From: Allobosea sp.
Lineage (GTDB): Bacteria > Pseudomonadota > Alphaproteobacteria > Rhizobiales > Beijerinckiaceae
Reading direction: 5' to 3'
Length of the DNA stretch: 64,000 bases
Assembly (NCBI GenBank): GCA_024231975.1
Contig: JAAEQB010000050.1
Coordinates: 1 to 64,000 of the forward strand
Below are positions 37,340 to 44,960 of this stretch, one piece after another. The notes under the pieces were generated by a model. It was not told the DNA's origin and did not search any database. It saw nothing but the letters and a program-made list of their open reading frames with translations. Each line of letters opens with the position of its first letter. The stretch's first letter is position 1. Position numbers and translations under genes: made by a program.

Positions 37340-37561
37340 TCAATAGGCCCACATCTCGGCGACGATCCAGCCGACGATCGCGAGCGCCAGTCCGGCGACC
37401 AGGACGACCAGCACGGGTCGGTCGAGGAAGCCCTGCCTTGCCTCCACCGGGGTCTCGATTGCCGGATCGGCGTCGGAGTGGATATCCGCCCGCATCGGCG
37501 GGATCGGCTCGCCACCCTTCTCCGGAATGCGCGCCTCGCGCACCTTCACGTCGTCTTGCAT
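37340..37561 (-). CDS. Small C-tail membrane protein (73 residues)
   Basis: Soluble acidic N-terminus (MQDDVKVREARIPEKGGEP) and one C-terminal helix (PVLVVLVAGLALAIVGWIVAEMWAY). GGAGG five bases before ATG 37561 selects this start over ATG 37573. Follows the next small gene by 24 bp, so both probably share a transcript. Function unknown. Confidence 0.65.
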   Translation of the reverse strand: MQDDVKVREARIPEKGGEPIPPMRADIHSDADPAIETPVEARQGFLDRPVLVVLVAGLALAIVGWIVAEMWAY

Positions 37562-37585
37562 GACGGCCTCCATCTAGCCTGGCCG

Positions 37586-37771
37586 TCAGCCTCCGACGGC
37601 GCGCATCAGCACGCTCGCCAGCAGCGTGACGGCGAGAAAACCACCCAGCAGCACGATCGGGAGCTGATCGTCCCAGGATGCCGGCCTGGCGACGTCGGCC
37701 AATCCGTGACGGGCATGGCGCTGATGCAGCCGCTCGATCGCCCTCTCCCTCAGTTCGTCCTGGCCGGTCAT
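37586..37771 (-). CDS. Small membrane protein (61 residues), possible general-stress gene
   Basis: MTGQDELRERAIERLHQRHARHGLADV, a basic soluble part given here in overlapping reading, precedes one helix (LPIVLLGGFLAVTLLASVLMRAV). AGGAG six bases before ATG 37771. A GGAAC-N16-CGTT promoter is 33 bp upstream. The family is not recognised. Confidence 0.65.
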   Translation of the reverse strand: MTGQDELRERAIERLHQRHARHGLADVARPASWDDQLPIVLLGGFLAVTLLASVLMRAVGG

Positions 37772-37803
37772 CGCACGCTCCTGCATGTATTGACTGGAGC
37801 ATC

Positions 37804-37828
37804 AACGCCCAGCGCGGAGGCCGGTTCC
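37804..37828 (-). promoter_or_regulatory. Probable EcfG-type general stress promoter
   Basis: On the minus strand, GGAAC (37828-37824) and CGTT (37807-37804) are separated by 16 bp, matching the alphaproteobacterial sigma-EcfG consensus. It lies 33 bp upstream of the 61-residue membrane protein gene, so it could drive the run of small membrane proteins. Functionality is untested. Confidence 0.55.
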
Positions 37829-37849
37829 CGTAGCAGGTTCCTTCAACGC

Positions 37850-37879
37850 GAAACGGGCGCCCGTCGAGGCGCCCGTTTC
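37850..37879. repeat. Perfect 12-bp hairpin
   Basis: GAAACGGGCGCC (37850-37861) and GGCGCCCGTTTC (37868-37879) with a 6-nt loop, followed on the + strand by CTTTGTTG. It could be a weak terminator, but no + strand gene ends here and the minus side lacks a T-run. Confidence 0.6.
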
Positions 37880-37959
37880 CTTTGTTGTCAAGCAGTTGCA
37901 AGCACTTCCGGAATCATCCTCGCATCGCGTTGAATCTGCGTGCGAAGCCCGGTGCCCGC

Positions 37960-38001
37960 CTCAGTTCTTGGTCTTGTCGACCAGCGCTTTGGCCTTGATC
38001 C
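37960..38001 (-). pseudogene. Duplicated 3' end of ilvC
   Basis: 42 bp nearly identical to the end of ilvC (38055-38096): one mismatch, which changes a Lys codon AAG to AAA. On the minus strand it again encodes IKAKALVDKTKN and a stop, 95 bp beyond the true gene end and out of frame with it. It is a remnant of a local duplication or gene replacement. Confidence 0.85.
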
Positions 38002-38002
38002 C

Positions 38003-38025
38003 AAAGGCCCGGCGGCAGCCGGGCC
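38003..38025 (-). terminator. Putative ilvC terminator
   Basis: GGCCCGGC/GCCGGGCC stem (38006-38013, 38018-38025), 4-nt loop, followed by TTT on the minus strand. It lies 30 bp beyond the ilvC stop, between the two copies of the ilvC 3' end. Short T-run makes it weak. Confidence 0.55.
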
Positions 38026-38055
38026 GTCGCGAAACAAAGAAACGTGGATCAACCC

Positions 38056-39075
38056 TCAGTTCTTGGTCTTGTCGACCAGCGCCTTGGCCTTGATCCACGG
38101 CATCATGTCACGCAGCTTGGCGCCGACTTCCTCGATCGGATGGGCGGCATAGCGGGCCCGGGTCGCCTTGAACGAGGTCTGGTTGACCTTGTTCTCCAGC
38201 ATCCAGTCGCGGGTGAACTTGCCCGACTGGATATCGGTCAGCACGCGCTTCATCTCGGCCTTGGTCTCGGCGGTGATGATCCGCGGGCCGGTGACGTACT
38301 CGCCATACTCGGCCGTGTTCGAGATCGAGTAGTTCATGTTGGCGATGCCGCCCTCGTAGATGAGGTCGACGATCAGCTTCACTTCGTGGAGGCACTCGAA
38401 ATAAGCCATCTCGGGGGCGTAGCCGGCCTCGGTCAGCGTCTCGTAGCCGGCCTTGATCAGCTCGACCAGGCCGCCGCAGAGCACGACCTGCTCGCCGAAC
38501 AGGTCGGTCTCGCACTCTTCCTTGAAGGTGGTCTCGATGATGCCGGCGCGGCCGCCGCCATTGGCCGAGGCGTAGGACAGGCCGAGGTCATGGGCGTTGC
38601 CCGTGGCGTCCTGGTGGATCGCGATCAGGGTCGGCACGCCGCCGCCGCGCTGATACTCGGAACGGACGGTGTGGCCCGGGCCCTTCGGCGCGACCATCAG
38701 CACGTCGAGGTCCTTGCGCGGCTCGATCAGGTTGAAGTGGACGTTGAGGCCGTGCGCGAACAGGAGGGCGGCGCCTTCCTTCATGTTGGCGTGCAGCTCG
38801 TCGCGATAGATGTCGCCCTGCAGCTCGTCGGGGGTCAGCATCATCATGATGTCGGAGACCTTGGCGGCCTCGGACGGGGTCATGACCTTGAAGCCGGCCT
38901 CTTCGGCCTTCTTGCGGGTGGCCGAGCCGGCCTTCAGGGCGATGATGATCTCCTTGACGCCGGAATCGCGCAGGTTGAGCGCGTGTGCATGGCCCTGCGA
39001 GCCGTAGCCGACGATGCAGACCTTCTTGCCCTTGATCAGGTTGATGTCGGCGTCGCGATCGTAATAAACGCGCAT
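38056..39075 (-). CDS. ilvC: Ketol-acid reductoisomerase
   Basis: Second common step of Ile and Val synthesis: Mg-dependent alkyl shift and NADPH reduction of acetolactate. 339 residues, class I length. The N-terminal Rossmann motif is VCIVGYGSQGHAHALNLRDSG. Metal-binding sites are in EECETDLFGEQVVLCGG and later GIANMNYSISNTAEYG. ATG 39075 with GGAAGGA upstream gives the standard N-terminus MRVYYDRDAD. It follows tetR by 34 bp in the same direction, and its 3' end is duplicated just downstream. Confidence 0.97.
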   Translation of the reverse strand: MRVYYDRDADINLIKGKKVCIVGYGSQGHAHALNLRDSGVKEIIIALKAGSATRKKAEEAGFKVMTPSEAAKVSDIMMMLTPDELQGDIYRDELHANMKEGAALLFAHGLNVHFNLIEPRKDLDVLMVAPKGPGHTVRSEYQRGGGVPTLIAIHQDATGNAHDLGLSYASANGGGRAGIIETTFKEECETDLFGEQVVLCGGLVELIKAGYETLTEAGYAPEMAYFECLHEVKLIVDLIYEGGIANMNYSISNTAEYGEYVTGPRIITAETKAEMKRVLTDIQSGKFTRDWMLENKVNQTSFKATRARYAAHPIEEVGAKLRDMMPWIKAKALVDKTKN

Positions 39076-39109
39076 TGGATGCGTCCTTCCTTGGGTTGAT
39101 CTCTTGGCT

Positions 39110-39760
39110 TCAGGCTTTCGGTACGGCACCCTGCCGTCCGTGAAGTGCGAGGAACTGGTCGGTGGCACGGGCCGCGTCGCGCTGGATCTCGGCTTTGCCG
39201 GAAGCGAGCGCATCGCCCAGCAGCAGCCTGATCTGAACATCGCGGCCGACCAGGCCGAAGAAGGTGCGGAACGCCGTCTCGGCGTCGTCGAAATCGAGTA
39301 GCCCTGCTGCCCGGCCAGCCTCCAGAACCGGCTTCAATCGCTCGCCAATGGCGACACGCCCATTCGCCAGCACGATCCCGCCGAGATTGCTCTTGCCCGA
39401 GGCGGCATGGCCGATGGCGGCGCGATTGAGCGCGATCGAGGTCTGGCTGGTGATCACGCTGAGCCAGTTCTCAGCGAAATCCCGCAGGCTCTTGCGCAGC
39501 GTCGCCGCGTCGAGTGCCTGGCGATCATAGTTGTCGGCGCGGACCTTCGAGGCCTGCCATTGGACCGTCGCGGTCAACAGGCCGTCGCGGTCGCCGAACC
39601 ATTTATACAGCGTCTCCTTCGAGCAGCTCGCGCGCCGCGCCACCGCCGTCATGGTGAGCTGGTCGCCCTGCTCCACCATCAGCGCCAGCACGGCGTCGAG
39701 CACGGCCTGCTGCCGCTCGCTCAGCGCTTCGCCTTGGCTATGGGTCGCAGTGTCGTTCAT
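39110..39760 (-). CDS. TetR family transcriptional regulator
   Basis: 216 residues. The N-terminal helix-turn-helix is at about residues 35-60 (LTMTAVARRASCSKETLYKWFGDRDGLL), typical of TetR proteins. The C-terminal domain (AenWLSVITSQTSIALNRAA and onward) resembles the TetR_C AefR-like type. Immediately upstream of the ATG is a palindromic ACCGTA-CGT-TACGGT, likely its own operator. ilvC begins 34 bp after its stop, so the regulator may influence ilvC through readthrough. Confidence 0.88.
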   Translation of the reverse strand: MNDTATHSQGEALSERQQAVLDAVLALMVEQGDQLTMTAVARRASCSKETLYKWFGDRDGLLTATVQWQASKVRADNYDRQALDAATLRKSLRDFAENWLSVITSQTSIALNRAAIGHAASGKSNLGGIVLANGRVAIGERLKPVLEAGRAAGLLDFDDAETAFRTFFGLVGRDVQIRLLLGDALASGKAEIQRDAARATDQFLALHGRQGAVPKA

Positions 39761-39773
39761 CGATCCAGAGAGT

Positions 39774-39788
39774 ACCGTACGTTACGGT
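39774..39788. promoter_or_regulatory. Palindromic operator upstream of tetR
   Basis: ACCGTA and TACGGT flank CGT, a perfect two-fold site 14 bp before the tetR start and between it and the divergent DUF924 gene. Its location fits autoregulation by TetR. Confidence 0.65.
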
Positions 39789-39905
39789 TCTGGCATCTAC
39801 CGCACGGCTTGCCGGGGCGCAAGGGCACGCCGGAGAAATTTCATCGCTACTTGCGCTATCCGAGCACCTATATCTTCTCCGCGACAACGCCTTGCGGAGC
39901 CCACG

Positions 39906-40460
39906 ATGACACTGCCTCCCCCGCCTGCAGCCACCGAGGTCCTTGCTTTCTGGCGCGAAGCCGGCCCGGACAAATGGTTCGCCAAGGACGAGGCCTTCGA
40001 CGCCGAGATCGCCAAGCGCTTCCGGCCACTGGTCGACGCCGCCGCGCGCGGCGAGCTGTCGGACTGGGAAGAGACGCCGGAGGGCGTCTATGCGCTGCTG
40101 ATCCTGCTCGACCAGTTCCCGCGCAATCTCAACCGCGGCTCGGCCCACGCCTTCGCGGCCGACCCGCTGGCGCGCGAGGTCGCCGGCCGGGCGATCGCGC
40201 GCGGCTTCGACGAGGCCTTCGACAATCCCGAGCGGCGCTTCTTCTATTTGCCGTTCATGCACTCAGAGGAGCTTGCGGACCAGGAACGCTGCGTTGCGCT
40301 GAGCGAGGCGTCGGGCGATGACGACTCGGTCAAATACGCCATCATCCATCGCGACATCATCCGCGACTTCGGCCGCTTTCCGCACCGCAACGCCGTCCTC
40401 GGCCGAAAGAGCTCGGCCGAGGAGCAGCGTTTTCTCGACGATGGCGGCTTCAGCGGCTGA
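39906..40460 (+). CDS. DUF924 family protein
   Basis: 184 residues. Family features include EVLAFWREAGPDKWFAKDEAFDAEI, LLDQFPRNLNRGSAHAFAADPLA and FFYLPFMHSEELADQERCV, seen in order. Alpha-helical, TPR-like fold, no catalytic assignment known. Divergent from tetR; the start follows a CCACG and lies at the family N-terminus. Confidence 0.9.
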   Translation: MTLPPPPAATEVLAFWREAGPDKWFAKDEAFDAEIAKRFRPLVDAAARGELSDWEETPEGVYALLILLDQFPRNLNRGSAHAFAADPLAREVAGRAIARGFDEAFDNPERRFFYLPFMHSEELADQERCVALSEASGDDDSVKYAIIHRDIIRDFGRFPHRNAVLGRKSSAEEQRFLDDGGFSG

Positions 40461-40473
40461 TCAGCCGGCTTAG

Positions 40474-41199
40474 TCAGGCCCCTGCGGCCTTCCGATGAGC
40501 CTCGACCAGCTCGGCCATGCTCTTGAAATGGAAGTCGACCTTCGGCTGGTTCACGGGGATTTGCGTCGCCCCGCTGCCAGCCATGCCGAAGCGCCGGTCG
40601 ATCCAGGCGCGCGCCAGCCCGACGCGTTCCGCCGGGACATGGTCGTGGAACAGGCTCTGCGCCGTGTGCAGGACATCGCCGGGCTTCAGTCCGAGATCGG
40701 CATCGAGATGCGCCAGCAGATGGGCGAAGTTGCGCGGGTCGGGCTTGTAGGAGCCGATATCCTCGGCGGTGTAGATCGCATCGAAGGTGACGCCGAGCTT
40801 GCGGTTGCTGGCGGCGAAGCTCGCCCGGTCGACATTGGAGAGGATCACCAGCTTGTAGTGCCGCTTGAGATAGGCCAGCGCCTCAGCGGAGTCAGGAAAA
40901 GCCGGCCAGTCCGGCACCGAGCCGCCGAAGCGCTCGTTCAGATCGGCATGGATGTTGACGCCGAGATCCCTGGCGAGGCGGGCATGGACGGCAGCGAGCA
41001 GGGTCGAATAGCGCAGCGACGGCCCCGCCTCCTCCAGCTCGCTCTCGATCTTGCCGAAGCGGGCCAGCGCCTCCTCGCGGTCGAGCTTGAGCTGGCCGGC
41101 GCTGATCAGCGGCTGCAGCGCGTTCCAGATCCCGGTCTCCCAGTCGATCAGCGTGCCGTAGCAATCGAAGGTCAGAACCTTGAAATCGGTGAGTTTCAT
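40474..41199 (-). CDS. Haloacid dehalogenase type II / HAD hydrolase
   Basis: 241 residues. HAD motif I is FDCYGTLIDWE with the nucleophile Asp12. Motif II is VILSNVD. The Lys and motif III region is IGSYKPDPRNFAHLL and the final motif TAQSLFHDHVPAERVGLARAWIDRR. The pattern FDxYGTLxDW is characteristic of L-2-haloacid dehalogenases, though some act as ordinary phosphatases. Convergent with DUF924. Confidence 0.85.
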   Translation of the reverse strand: MKLTDFKVLTFDCYGTLIDWETGIWNALQPLISAGQLKLDREEALARFGKIESELEEAGPSLRYSTLLAAVHARLARDLGVNIHADLNERFGGSVPDWPAFPDSAEALAYLKRHYKLVILSNVDRASFAASNRKLGVTFDAIYTAEDIGSYKPDPRNFAHLLAHLDADLGLKPGDVLHTAQSLFHDHVPAERVGLARAWIDRRFGMAGSGATQIPVNQPKVDFHFKSMAELVEAHRKAAGA

Positions 41200-41298
41200 C
41201 GCTGGTGGTCCTCATGGATGCGGAGTCGCATGGACCATAGCGACCGCCCGCCCTGCCGTGATGAGGCGAATCTCCGAACGACTTGACCGAAGCTGCGC

Positions 41299-42039
41299 TT
41301 ATCGGCCTCGGCTCGCGGCACGGAACTCGGACGGCGTCAGGCCGAAGCGTCGCTTGAACTGCCGGTTGAAGGACGAGGCGTTCTGGTAGCCGAGGCCATA
41401 GGCGATCTCCGAGACCGGCAGCCCCGTCGCGACCAGCTGCTCGGCAGCTTCGTCGAACAGCCGGGTCAATTGCGATTGCTTTGGAGATTGGCCTGTCGTC
41501 GCGCGGAACAGGGCATGGAACCGGCTCTGGCCGAGGCCGGCGCTTCTTGCCATCTCGGCGACGCTCGCTGATCCCCCATCGCGGGCGATATCGATCACGC
41601 GGTTTTCCGCTCGTGACAATGGTCGGGGCGCGACATTCGGCTGGATCAGCTGCAGCCCCGCCATCGCCATCCGGGCTGCATCCTCGGCCCGGCAGGCGCC
41701 GGCTTCGACCTCGGCGCCGAGCTGGCGGAACATCCGCCAGAGCCAGGGCTCGACCCGGGTCAGCGACGGGACGAGATCGCGCAGCAGTGCCGGCTCGGCC
41801 TCGCCGGCGAAGGCCCCCGCCTCGACGTCGAGGATGAGCATGCTGCAATCCGCGGTCGGCTCGAAATCATGCTCATGATCGCGCGGGATGATGGCGACGC
41901 AATTGCTCGACACGACGCTGTGATGCCCCTCGACATCGAGCCGCATCGCGCCCTGCATCGGCAGCAGGATCTGGCTGTAGTCGTGGCGGTGGCGGTCGCC
42001 GCCGCGATAGCTGCGGAGTTCGAGTTGGATCGACATCAT
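41299..42039 (-). CDS. AraC family transcriptional regulator with cupin sensor
   Basis: 246 residues. The N-terminal cupin (HRHDYSQILLPMQGAMRLDVEG, then SSNCVAIIPRDHEHDFEP) senses a small ligand. The C-terminal AraC domain shows SVAEMARSAGLGQSRFHALFRATTGQSPKQ and ISEIAYGLGYQNASSFNRQFKRRFGLTPSEFR-type segments (here PVSEIAYGLGYQNASS). It reads the same way as the FAD-monooxygenase and small membrane genes upstream, with a 64-bp gap. Confidence 0.9.
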   Translation of the reverse strand: MMSIQLELRSYRGGDRHRHDYSQILLPMQGAMRLDVEGHHSVVSSNCVAIIPRDHEHDFEPTADCSMLILDVEAGAFAGEAEPALLRDLVPSLTRVEPWLWRMFRQLGAEVEAGACRAEDAARMAMAGLQLIQPNVAPRPLSRAENRVIDIARDGGSASVAEMARSAGLGQSRFHALFRATTGQSPKQSQLTRLFDEAAEQLVATGLPVSEIAYGLGYQNASSFNRQFKRRFGLTPSEFRAASRGR

Positions 42040-42103
42040 CCACTCACGCGCAAGAGATCATGCCGTCCATTTGCCGCCGATCGGCGCAGACGATCAAGAG
42101 CCT

Positions 42104-42322
42104 TCAGCCACCGGTCGCCTGCTGCGCCACGATACGCTGCAGGAAGATCGCAGCGACCGTCAGCACGAAACCCGCCCACCAGAGCGGCGAGCGCAGGCTC
42201 TTGCCCGAGCCGAGTGGCTCGGCTTCGGCCTGGCCGGTCAGCCGCTGATAGATCGGCCAGGCGAAGCAGGCGAAACCGATGGCGCCCAGGCCGAGCGAGA
42301 TTTCATTCAGTCCGATTGTCAC
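42104..42322 (-). CDS. Small two-helix membrane protein
   Basis: 72 residues. Two hydrophobic helices (LGLGAIGFACFAWPIYQRL and LWWAGFVLTVAAIFLQRIVA) are joined by a polar loop. The start is the GTG at 42322, which overlaps the stop of the FAD-monooxygenase gene (GTGA), implying coupling. Unknown family. Confidence 0.7.
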   Translation of the reverse strand: MTIGLNEISLGLGAIGFACFAWPIYQRLTGQAEAEPLGSGKSLRSPLWWAGFVLTVAAIFLQRIVAQQATGG

Positions 42323-43590
42323 CGCTCCGCCCCCTCTCCGGCGAGTACCGGGCGATCGCTTTCAGCAGCAATCGCGGGTTCCTTCAAGCCCAGCCGCCGC
42401 AGCGGATCGCCGATCAGTCCCGAGACCAGCAGCGCCAGCATCCGGTCGATGCCTGGCAGCCGCGCCAATGGCGGCACCACCCGGTCGCGGATCAGCGGCA
42501 ACACGGCGCTGTCCGACTGGTAGAACGGCGTGAACATCCGGCTCGCCGCCTGGTAGAGCCGGACATGCCAGCGCCGAAGCTGGGCGTAGCGACGCAGCGC
42601 AGCGTCGAGATCAGCGGCATCATCGAGCGCCACCGCCAGGGCATAAGCGTCGAGCAGGGCCATGTTCGCCCCCTGCCCCAATTGCGGGCTGGTCGAATGG
42701 GCGGCATCGCCGATGAAGGCGATCCGCCGGCCGTAAGGCAGCGGCAGCGTCTGGTGGCGATAATTTGCGAAGGTCAGCTGTTCCGGCGCGGCGATATGGT
42801 CAAGCAATGGCGCGGTCGCCGGCCAGACGCGCTCGACCTCGGCTTTCCAGGCCGCCAGTCGGGCGCTGCGCCAGGCATCGAGCGCATCGGCCTTCAGGCT
42901 CCAGAACAGCGCTGCCTGCGGCTCCGGCTCGCCACCGGGGCGCCCGATCGGCAGCACGCCGACCATCACGCTGGCACGGCGATAGCGCTGCTCCAGCGCG
43001 TGACGATCGAAGTCGGTCCCGGCGAGCGGGACATTGGCCCAGAGCGCGCCATAGCTGAGCGGCACGCGCGTCGCCGGCCTCGCAGCATGGCCGAGCAGCG
43101 GCGAGCGCGTGCCGGATGCATCGACGACGAGGTCGAACGGACCGATCCGGCGGCCGTTTGCCGCGGCCAGCGAGACCTTGTCACCAGCCGCATCGATGTC
43201 GTCGATCTCGATCCCGGTCTCGATCGCGACCGGCCGCTTCCGCACGGCCGCAAATAGAGTCCTGAACAGCGCCGCGCGGTGGATGCCGACGCCGAAGCGC
43301 TCCCGCTTCAGCGCGGCATAGCGCACATCAAGCACGACCGAGCCGGTGACGGCGTTGAGGCCGAACAGCCGGTCGATCCGGCTGCCGGCGGCGATCAGAG
43401 GCGCAGCGAGGCCGAGCGCGTCGAGGACGGCGAGCCCGCTCGGCTGCAGGATCAGGCCGGAGCCGAGCGGCTGCGGCTCGCCGAAGCGCTCGACCAGCGT
43501 GACGGTGTGGCCAGCCCGTTCGAGCAGCAAAGCAGCCGCCAGCCCGGCGGTCCCGCACCCGATGATCGCGATCGTAAGGCTGCGACTCAT
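42319..43590 (-). CDS. FAD-dependent aromatic-hydroxylase-like monooxygenase
   Basis: 423 residues of the p-hydroxybenzoate hydroxylase class. The N-terminal Rossmann motif is IAIIGCGTAGLAAALLLERAGHTVTLVER. The DG-type segment FDLVVDASGTRSPL and the second FAD-binding motif IAFIGDAAHSTSPQLGQGANMALLDAYAL are both present. It uses NAD(P)H and O2; substrate unknown. ATG 43590. It overlaps the small membrane protein gene and follows ilvH by 20 bp. Confidence 0.88.
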   Translation of the reverse strand: MSRSLTIAIIGCGTAGLAAALLLERAGHTVTLVERFGEPQPLGSGLILQPSGLAVLDALGLAAPLIAAGSRIDRLFGLNAVTGSVVLDVRYAALKRERFGVGIHRAALFRTLFAAVRKRPVAIETGIEIDDIDAAGDKVSLAAANGRRIGPFDLVVDASGTRSPLLGHAARPATRVPLSYGALWANVPLAGTDFDRHALEQRYRRASVMVGVLPIGRPGGEPEPQAALFWSLKADALDAWRSARLAAWKAEVERVWPATAPLLDHIAAPEQLTFANYRHQTLPLPYGRRIAFIGDAAHSTSPQLGQGANMALLDAYALAVALDDAADLDAALRRYAQLRRWHVRLYQAASRMFTPFYQSDSAVLPLIRDRVVPPLARLPGIDRMLALLVSGLIGDPLRRLGLKEPAIAAESDRPVLAGEGAER

Positions 43591-43610
43591 GCCGCAGCCA
43601 ATCTAGCGAG

Positions 43611-44147
43611 CTACATCGCTTCCGCGCCGCGGCTCATCGCCGCGATGCCGGTGCGCGACACCTCAGTCAGCCCGACCACCGTCATCAGCTTGATGAAGCG
43701 CTCGATCTCTTCGGTCGCGCCGGTGAGCTCGAAGATGAAGGAGGTCAGCGTCGCATCGAGCGTGCGCGCTCCGAAGGAGGCGGCAAGCCGCATCGCCTCG
43801 ACGCGGTAGTCGCCCTTGCCGACGACCTTGACCAGGCAGAGCTCGCGTTCGACCGCCTCGCCCTGCAAGGTCAGGTCGACGACGCGATGCACCGGCACCA
43901 GCCGGTCGAGATGCGCCTTGATCTGGTCGATCACATTCGCCGTGCCGGAGGTAACGACGGTGATGCGCGAGAGATGCTTCTCGTGCTCCGTCTCCGAGAC
44001 GGTGAGGCTCTCGATATTGTAGCCGCGGCCGGAGAACAGGCCGGCGATACGGGCGAGAACGCCGGGCTCGTTGTCGACGATCACCGCCAGGGTGTGGCGG
44101 GCGATCGGCTGGGCGGTCGGGGCGCTGGGATAATGCGTCGTGTTCAT
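43611..44147 (-). CDS. ilvH: Acetolactate synthase small (regulatory) subunit
   Basis: 178 residues. The N-terminal ACT domain (HTLAVIVDNEPGVLARIAGLFSGRGYNIESLTVS) binds Val and confers feedback inhibition on the IlvB catalytic subunit. The C-terminal domain (ELCLVKVVGKGDYRVEAMRLAASFGARTLDAT) activates it. The start at 44147 overlaps the stop of a glutathione transferase gene (ATGA). ilvB itself lies 1.7 kb upstream, past the GST and racemase genes. Confidence 0.96.
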   Translation of the reverse strand: MNTTHYPSAPTAQPIARHTLAVIVDNEPGVLARIAGLFSGRGYNIESLTVSETEHEKHLSRITVVTSGTANVIDQIKAHLDRLVPVHRVVDLTLQGEAVERELCLVKVVGKGDYRVEAMRLAASFGARTLDATLTSFIFELTGATEEIERFIKLMTVVGLTEVSRTGIAAMSRGAEAM

Positions 44148-44857
44148 GTCTGGGCTCGGCTTCGGCTGAGATTTGGGCGGAAATCGGTCTGGATCGGCTC
44201 GTCGACCTCGTCCTCGGATACGATCCAGGGCTCGGCCAGCGCGGCATCGCGCCAGGCCTTGAAACCCTCAGTCGATTGTACTGCCTCGACATAGGCGGCG
44301 CTGACCGGATCGAGGGCGATCGAGTAGGTGATGAAGCGGGTTGTCACCGGCGCGAACATCGCATCGGCCGCGCTGAATTCCCCCAACAGGAAGTCGCCGC
44401 CTGCCCCGAAGCGCTGGCGGGCATCGCGCCAGATCTCGGTGATGCGGGCGACATCGGCCGCGACCGCCTCGCCGCGATCGCGCGCCGGGTGCACCCAGGC
44501 GAGGTTCATAGGGCAGGCGCCGCGCAGGGCGGTGAAGCTGGAGTGCATTTCCGCCGAGATCGAGCGCGCCAAGGCCCGCGCCGCCTTGTCCCGCGGCCAG
44601 ATCGGCAGCTCGGGATGGGTCTCGGCGATGTACTCGATGATCGCGAGCGAATCCCAGACCGCGATCGCCCCGTCGACCAGCGAGGGCACCTTGCGGGCGG
44701 GCGTATAGTCGGCGACGGCGCGCTTCCAGCCGGGATCGTCCATGGTCGGCCCGAACGGGATCAGCACCTCCTCGAAGGGGATCCCGAACTGCTTGAGCAC
44801 GAGCCAGGGCCGCAGCGACCAGGAAGAATGGGTCTTGTTGGCGATGATCAGCTTCAT
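44144..44857 (-). CDS. Glutathione S-transferase family protein
   Basis: 237 residues. The thioredoxin-like N-terminal domain starts KLIIANKTHSSWSLRPWLVLKQFGIPFEEVLIPF, with the active-site Ser in SSWSLRPW, and ends at the TPARKVPSLVDG cis-Pro and VWDSLAIIEYIAE motif. The all-helical C-terminal domain contains GDFLLGEFSAADAMFAPVTTRF. ATG 44857 has GGAG six bases upstream. Overlap with ilvH suggests co-expression. Substrate not inferable. Confidence 0.88.
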   Translation of the reverse strand: MKLIIANKTHSSWSLRPWLVLKQFGIPFEEVLIPFGPTMDDPGWKRAVADYTPARKVPSLVDGAIAVWDSLAIIEYIAETHPELPIWPRDKAARALARSISAEMHSSFTALRGACPMNLAWVHPARDRGEAVAADVARITEIWRDARQRFGAGGDFLLGEFSAADAMFAPVTTRFITYSIALDPVSAAYVEAVQSTEGFKAWRDAALAEPWIVSEDEVDEPIQTDFRPNLSRSRAQT

Positions 44858-44960
44858 GGCGCGCTCCATCCGGCGAAGGGAGCGCGGACGCTAGCGGCGC
44901 ACGGGTTGGCGATCCCGCGTCTTTTCGTGATCTCATTCATGACCTGAGGCAATTGGCGGG

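Noticed and set aside
37850..37879. Hairpin considered as ilvC terminator
   Set aside because: It lacks a T-run on the minus strand and is about 180 bp from the ilvC stop; the stem at 38006-38025 is nearer and is followed by TTT.
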